Shown piece by piece: positions 59,074 to 64,000 of a stretch of DNA of 64,000 nucleotides. The notes below the pieces were generated by a model, which ran no database searches, had not been told where the DNA came from, and saw only the letters and a program-made list of their open reading frames with translations. The stretch is from Acanthosoma haemorrhoidale (Eukaryota > Arthropoda > Insecta > Hemiptera > Acanthosomatidae). The DNA lies in NCBI GenBank assembly GCA_930367205.1, contig OV884013.1:121435827-121499826 (forward strand), read 5' to 3'. The position numbers and the translations under genes were made by a program. Position 1 is the stretch's first letter; each line of letters opens with the position of its first letter.

Positions 59074-59382
59074 GAACTGGCCCAAAAAGACAACATAATA
59101 GCTTTCGGTAATTTTAAGTTTAAAGATTTTGTTTGTACTATAAAAATCTGTTTTGTACAATAACAAATATGGGCCCTCGGCCCAAACTATCTTAAATAAG
59201 TCAAGATTTAAAAATTCTCCGATCAGGTCTAGTTTTATAGAGCTGCTTTGTCTATGACATGACACTGAATTAATTACTTTATTACTTTTATTTTCAGTTT
59301 GGCGTTTATTAAGTTGCTCGAGAAAAATTGTTAATTGTTGTTGGTTAATATGCTATAAATATTAACTTTGGCTTTTTTGCTC
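59074..59382. other. Unique AT-rich sequence
   Basis: Nothing recognised. The short palindromic GGGCCCTCGGCCC lies near 59171. Confidence 0.45.
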
Positions 59383-59460
59383 CGGTTTTTTTTTTTTTTT
59401 TTCATTAGCTCTCAAATTTTTAAGATTATGGTTAAGGGAAAAATAAGGTACGAGGTATAG
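59383..59460 (-). mobile_element. Family E fragment
   Basis: A T run (about 59386-59403) followed by ATTAGCTCTCAAATTTTTAA and GGTTAAGGGAAAAATAAGG, matching the start of the family E copies at 26490 and 52895. Confidence 0.55.
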
Positions 59461-60532
59461 TACGTGTCTGCTGTTAATAAATAATAAATTGAAGCTATTT
59501 ATAGCAAGCTTAAGTATCTGTGCTCAAGCTAACAAGACTATTAATATTATAAGGAGTTTACGTGAATGAATGACTAATGCAGTAAGGAATAATTTATTGA
59601 TTTGCAAATTACACTTTGTATTAAACAAGGTGAAAGGGTTACCGGGGACAGCCCTTCTTCTTGCCATTTTGTTTTTTCATTTCTTTCCTTGTTGAACTCG
59701 ATTAATTATTTATTTGATAATTGATTCTTAGCCCCTGAATAAAAAAATAAATAGCTTACTTTGCCATTGATTCTTTGGCATAAAAAACAAGCGCCACCCT
59801 ACGGCGTATGTGAGACCACAAGGATATCTCCTAATTGAAACACAAATGAAGTCGTTTTAAAAAAAAAATTTTTAATTACCACTAGTTTTTTATTTTTCTT
59901 TCGGATTAATTCGCCTTAAAACATGAAGACAAGGGTAGTACTATTTGATGGAGCAAAATATGTCGTCAGTATTTAGAGTAGAGATACTATTTAAATACAA
60001 ACAGGATTGCATATATTTTGCTGAGCTGCGGTGAAGAGAGAATGGCATAAAGATTTGCCACTGTTAGATCTTGTGGTAGTCATCCATGAAATAAATACTT
60101 CTCCTTCTTTCGGGGCCAAAGAGCTTCATAACAATGATGTTCACTACATATCAAACCTAAATATTCAAATATAATGATCTTATAAATGATAAATATACAA
60201 AAAAAATATCATTTTTTGGTTTGAAATTCTATTACAAACTACCATATCACTACTCTGTAACTCTTATTTTCCTGCTATAATATACCTACTTAATATTAGC
60301 AATTTAATGAAACTCTGGCACATATGAATAGATTAGCGATAATATTGTGCTATTTATTACGCGTATTATTTTATGTACCATGTTGAATATGTTTTACAGG
60401 ACAACTAGCATTTTCAAAAACCCCATAAAAAAAAAAATATTTTAGACAAGTACCGACTGAATTGTATTTGAGTGCGGTGTATTAATTTTATTAATTGTGC
60501 TAAGAATCATGTTCTTTTTTAAAATAATTCAA
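59461..60532. other. Unique AT-rich sequence
   Basis: No gene or repeat recognised. Confidence 0.45.
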
Positions 60533-61260
60533 TTTTTTTCCCCCTAGCCCATTAAAAATTTTACAACGATTAAACTATAGATTCTCAGTCAAATCTATTC
60601 ACATATTAGTTTTAGTCCTGTAACGTCACTACATTATATACAAGGTGTAATCTCGTATAAACGTTATATAATTCAATACAAGTACAATGATACACATTAT
60701 TCTTCACTTGTTCGAGAAATTTTATAGGTTATGGGGCTCACCTTTTTGATCAAAAACTTAAAACTAACTTACATACTAATTCTTAGCCTAACTTTTTCCC
60801 TACATTCTGTTGCCATCGATGCGGGAGATGTGGTGGGTTATAGTGTTAAACACTGTATTTGTTAGGTGGTGCAACGAGTCAAAAAAATTGATGTGTCTCC
60901 GGCGGATGAACTCACCCACCGACGGCACACTAAGCAACGGGTGTAGGTCAGCGTTCTTTAACCTTTTGAAAGATGTATGTGTGACCACTTTTCGCATGAT
61001 CCTATTCTGGATATGTTGGAGACATGTGAGTACAGCACAGCTGGCCGGAGGACACATTTATAGATCATCAGTTGGGTGAAGTTAGCAAGTGGTAAAGCCG
61101 GTAAGAACTCAGTCGTAATTTTTCTATTTTGTTACTGAAATGAGAGAAATGGTGATGCCTATCCATTTTTATATCCAGATAGTGCATTGAAAAAACTGGT
61201 GAGTTCTCTTGCGCTCCTATACTATATGATTTTGCCAAAGCTTTTTTGCCCTTTTGAAAG
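60533..61260 (-). mobile_element. Family B LINE, long decayed copy
   Basis: Minus-strand copy from a T-rich tail at about 60533 to 61260, the same 5' extent as the copy at 35817 (sequence for AKKPLPKS and the thumb entry). The frame 61057-60800 reads LQHIQNRIMRKVVTHTSFKR, NADLHPLLSVPSVGEFIRRR and NFFDSLHHLTNTVFNTI. Deletions shorten the segment corresponding to YGAPLFTHLTD. It is more diverged than the copies at 13446 and 35817. Confidence 0.82.
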
Positions 61261-64000
61261 AGACAACTTGACGAACCAATCTATACAGGCCGTGGTATGT
61301 AGCCAAGAGGTGGGGATGAAAGACAACTCTTCCATTCTCCAGCAGGGGGTTGGTCCTGTAGCTAATTCCATTCCCTCCATGAGTGTACCTTCCGGTTAGG
61401 TTCGGCCGTAAACCCAACATCCCTGCTGGAGAACAATTTAAAAGGGCAGGTCATTTAGGTTGGTCAGGTACAGGTGGGGGTGAAAAGGTTCCTACATTGC
61501 TACAGACGAAAACACGGGTGAAGACAACCCTATGTTGTTCCAAAAAAAAAATGAGCAGCCCCTACAAATGCTGCATAACAAACTGTATGAATTGAACAAA
61601 TTTGTTTGTTGAGGACGAGTATAGGATGTTTATAAATTAGTATAAAGCATCTGCTGTCATATCTAATCACTATTAAACAGACAACCACATAGATGATGTA
61701 GTGAGCATTTTTGTCTTATTTATATTTTTAAGTATTTATGCATTATAATGCACATTATCTTAAATATTAGATACTAGCTCCATTTATCCTTTGCATTATT
61801 AGTCTAATTTTTTTCAAAAATGTCTGGTTCTATTTTATTACTTTCATTTATCATTTTACATGTGTGTATATATTCTTTTTCATCTTAAAAGATTAATTAA
61901 AATGTATGTATATTAAATTAATATTATTCTCTTTTTTTTTCATACAATGTGTATGTTAGGGGGCTATAGGGATAATGCATTAAGTAACATAAAAAAAAAA
62001 ACTTAACTTCATAAAGCCTTTTTAACTAAACTTAAAACATACTTTCATGAAGCCCCTACTATGATATGATGTAGCCTACTAATTAAATATAGTGTACCAT
62101 CTTACCCAGGGAACACCATGTAATTACCAAGTCCATTCTAGCCTAAATCTACCTACTGTATGTTCCGCTACAATAATCCGATCAATGAAGCGATAATTGT
62201 TCCCTAAAACTTCAAACATGCACGGAACAGTTCTTTCGCATAGCAAAAAAATACGAACTGCGTAAAAAATATCAACATATTTTAAAATAATTAAATTTAG
62301 TTATGAATTGAAGCGCTAAAAAACAATTACTAAACATTTGACTCCTGCGTCAACTATTTCCTTAGTTACTATTGCTTTAATTTTCAAGGAGAGGTTATTG
62401 CTACTATCAAAATGGGGCTTAGCTTAGCGCAATATGCGCGTGTCGTTTTTGTAGCTTAGTAGTGGTACTTTATCAAAGCCCATCTATCATCCAGCCTCTG
62501 TCATCAAAGATCATACAATGGCTTTATTGTTTAATCTTAATGCCTCTGCTGCCTCTCTCTGCTAAATTGTATTTTCCATTAATGATGAGCTCATCAAATG
62601 ATGCTTCTTTATAAAAGACTCTGCGACTCCGTTCAATTAATGAAATAAATATTACTAATTTTAGTTTAAATTTGAGGGAAATTCTACTGAATAGCTTATC
62701 TATATTATGACAGTTTTAATGGATTTTTGTAACAACATTCCATTAATACTGTAAAAATATCTTCTATTCAGAATGATAGACAAATAATTATTTTTGAATT
62801 ACGAAGTAAAAGTAAATAATATTTATTAAATATTACTTGACCTTTTATTTTTATCTCGTTATTGTTATTTTTTCCATTTGCTTTTCATTATTTTTTAGTA
62901 TCGTCGATTCGCCCAAATGGAACCATAAACGTTAGTACAGACTGAAACACCGGTTAAAGCGTATGAGTTTCTAGTTTTGAAAAAAAAACAACACAAAAAC
63001 TTAAAAACAGTGAAGCTCAGTGAAGCTTTGTATCGTCTAGTTTTATATAAATAACTGATAGACCAGTGGAATAAATAAAAATGTCAATGTACAAAACGAG
63101 AACAACTTCATTAAAATTAAATAAAAATGTATTTTTAAAAATTAAAAATTTATCAAATACATAAATTCATAATAGATATATTAAAATGGTTGTCATGATT
63201 GAGAACAGTCGCAACATAATTACAATATAGCATCCACTCTATAATTACAATATACAACATGTAATGTGTAAATAATGTACACGTATCCGATTTCTTCTCC
63301 TGGGGGATCTTAATACAAATAAATAAAAACCAATTAGATACAAAATATTTTCTCTATAGGCCCTATGTAAAAAATGATTTAAATAACATACTTATAAATA
63401 ATCCCTTATAATCATTTTTGAGTCATAATGGGCCAGATTTGATTAATAGCATTGGAAATTGTCCTTTGAGATAAGTTAACTAAAACGAAAAAAAATGATC
63501 CATTTTATATTTATTTAGATCAGTGACTTTAATTATTATTTGTCTTGTGCAATCCTAAAGGTGTATTTTTTTTATAATTATTAGTTAAGGTAAAATGAGA
63601 CAATGATTAAGGTGGGGTTTGAACACGGACTAACCTGACTACAGTTCTAACGCCCTGTTTAACGGATAGTTAATCTTTGATACATCGTAAGTGCACTCCC
63701 CATTCTTTACCTAGCCCCTTTTACAAACTATTATAAATACTGCAAGTTGTCATTGCAAAATAAACATATAACATAAAAAGAAAATAATTCTAGAATGTAG
63801 CTATGATATACTAATATAGCTTAGTCGCCATACAAATTTGTTTTTTTACGGCTTGAATACAATAACTCTTGCAGTTTTACAATAATTATCTTTAAATATT
63901 GGAAAGATAGAATTATCGACTGTTTGATAATTTGGAATTAGTTTCTTTGGGTTGAGTCCGTCAGTCAAGCTAAGTGGCGACCACCAAAGGTTTTTTCAAT
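61261..64000. promoter_or_regulatory. Repeat-poor AT-rich end of window with a candidate regulatory cluster
   Basis: No gene recognised. A perfect 12-bp inverted repeat (TCTCCAGCAGGG at 61336-61347, complement at 61421-61432) lies in a less AT-rich stretch. 62390-62640 holds two ATCAAAG words (62472, 62503; TCF/LEF type), ACAATGG and ATTGTTT (62515, 62526; Sox type), several TAAT homeodomain cores and the palindrome TGATGAGCTCATCA (62583-62596). Such clustering is suggestive of an enhancer but unproven. Confidence 0.25.

Noticed and set aside
63600..63680. Complement strand resembles a tRNA T-arm/B box (GTTCAAACCCC)
   Set aside because: No acceptor or anticodon stem pairs properly; at most a very old tRNA-derived fragment, not supportable.

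Overview
This window looks like nuclear DNA from an animal, most probably an insect. It is strongly AT-rich and I cannot find one confident host gene in it: no long open frame with a recognisable cellular domain, no convincing exon chain, no rRNA and no intact tRNA. What can be recognised is almost entirely transposable-element (TE) debris. The mixture (jockey-like non-LTR retrotransposons, several mariner-type transposases, pogo/Tigger relics) is typical of arthropods. I cannot fix the order; Hemiptera is only a guess.

The commonest element (family A here) is a jockey-like LINE. Eleven 5'-truncated copies lie at about 1026, 8340, 9876, 11346, 16940, 20664, 37990, 42656, 45369, 52335 and 56790, on both strands. 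Three carry perfect target-site duplications of 11 to 14 bp, which is direct evidence of target-primed insertion. Two more pieces (7498 and 11190) belong to a diverged relative. A second LINE family (B) has six copies plus one diverged relative. Two further reverse-transcriptase tails (14640 and 49602) come from other LINE lineages. A short poly(A)-tailed family (E) appears four times and twice sits inside another repeat.

The DNA transposons are: two copies of a mariner-type element whose last two catalytic Asp are 41 residues apart and which share one internal deletion (4595 and 47315); a TIR-bounded mariner that lost the C-terminal half of its transposase (54275); a heavily decayed mariner (31085); a transposase N-terminus fragment (41298); and three pogo/Tigger-type elements at different stages of deletion (15387, 19056, 23434). 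Two long inverted-repeat (foldback) elements lie at 17545-18555 and 26368-27414. A repeat of unknown class (family C) occurs at 18988, 29289, 30357, 31810, 41079 and 45341; in the last copy its tail has expanded into an AT-rich minisatellite.

Other structure: a clean 40-bp minisatellite of ten units (58674-59073); a 140-bp direct repeat (49270 and 51530); a 63-bp GC-rich insert between perfect 14-bp direct repeats whose sequence folds into three consecutive hairpins (38689-38751); and a few non-repetitive blocks of higher complexity (14420, 20150, 51880, 55330, 62390) that could be regulatory DNA. The window therefore reads as intergenic or large-intron sequence shaped by nested TE insertion. 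The interest lies in the non-autonomous derivatives and structured repeats rather than in a gene system.
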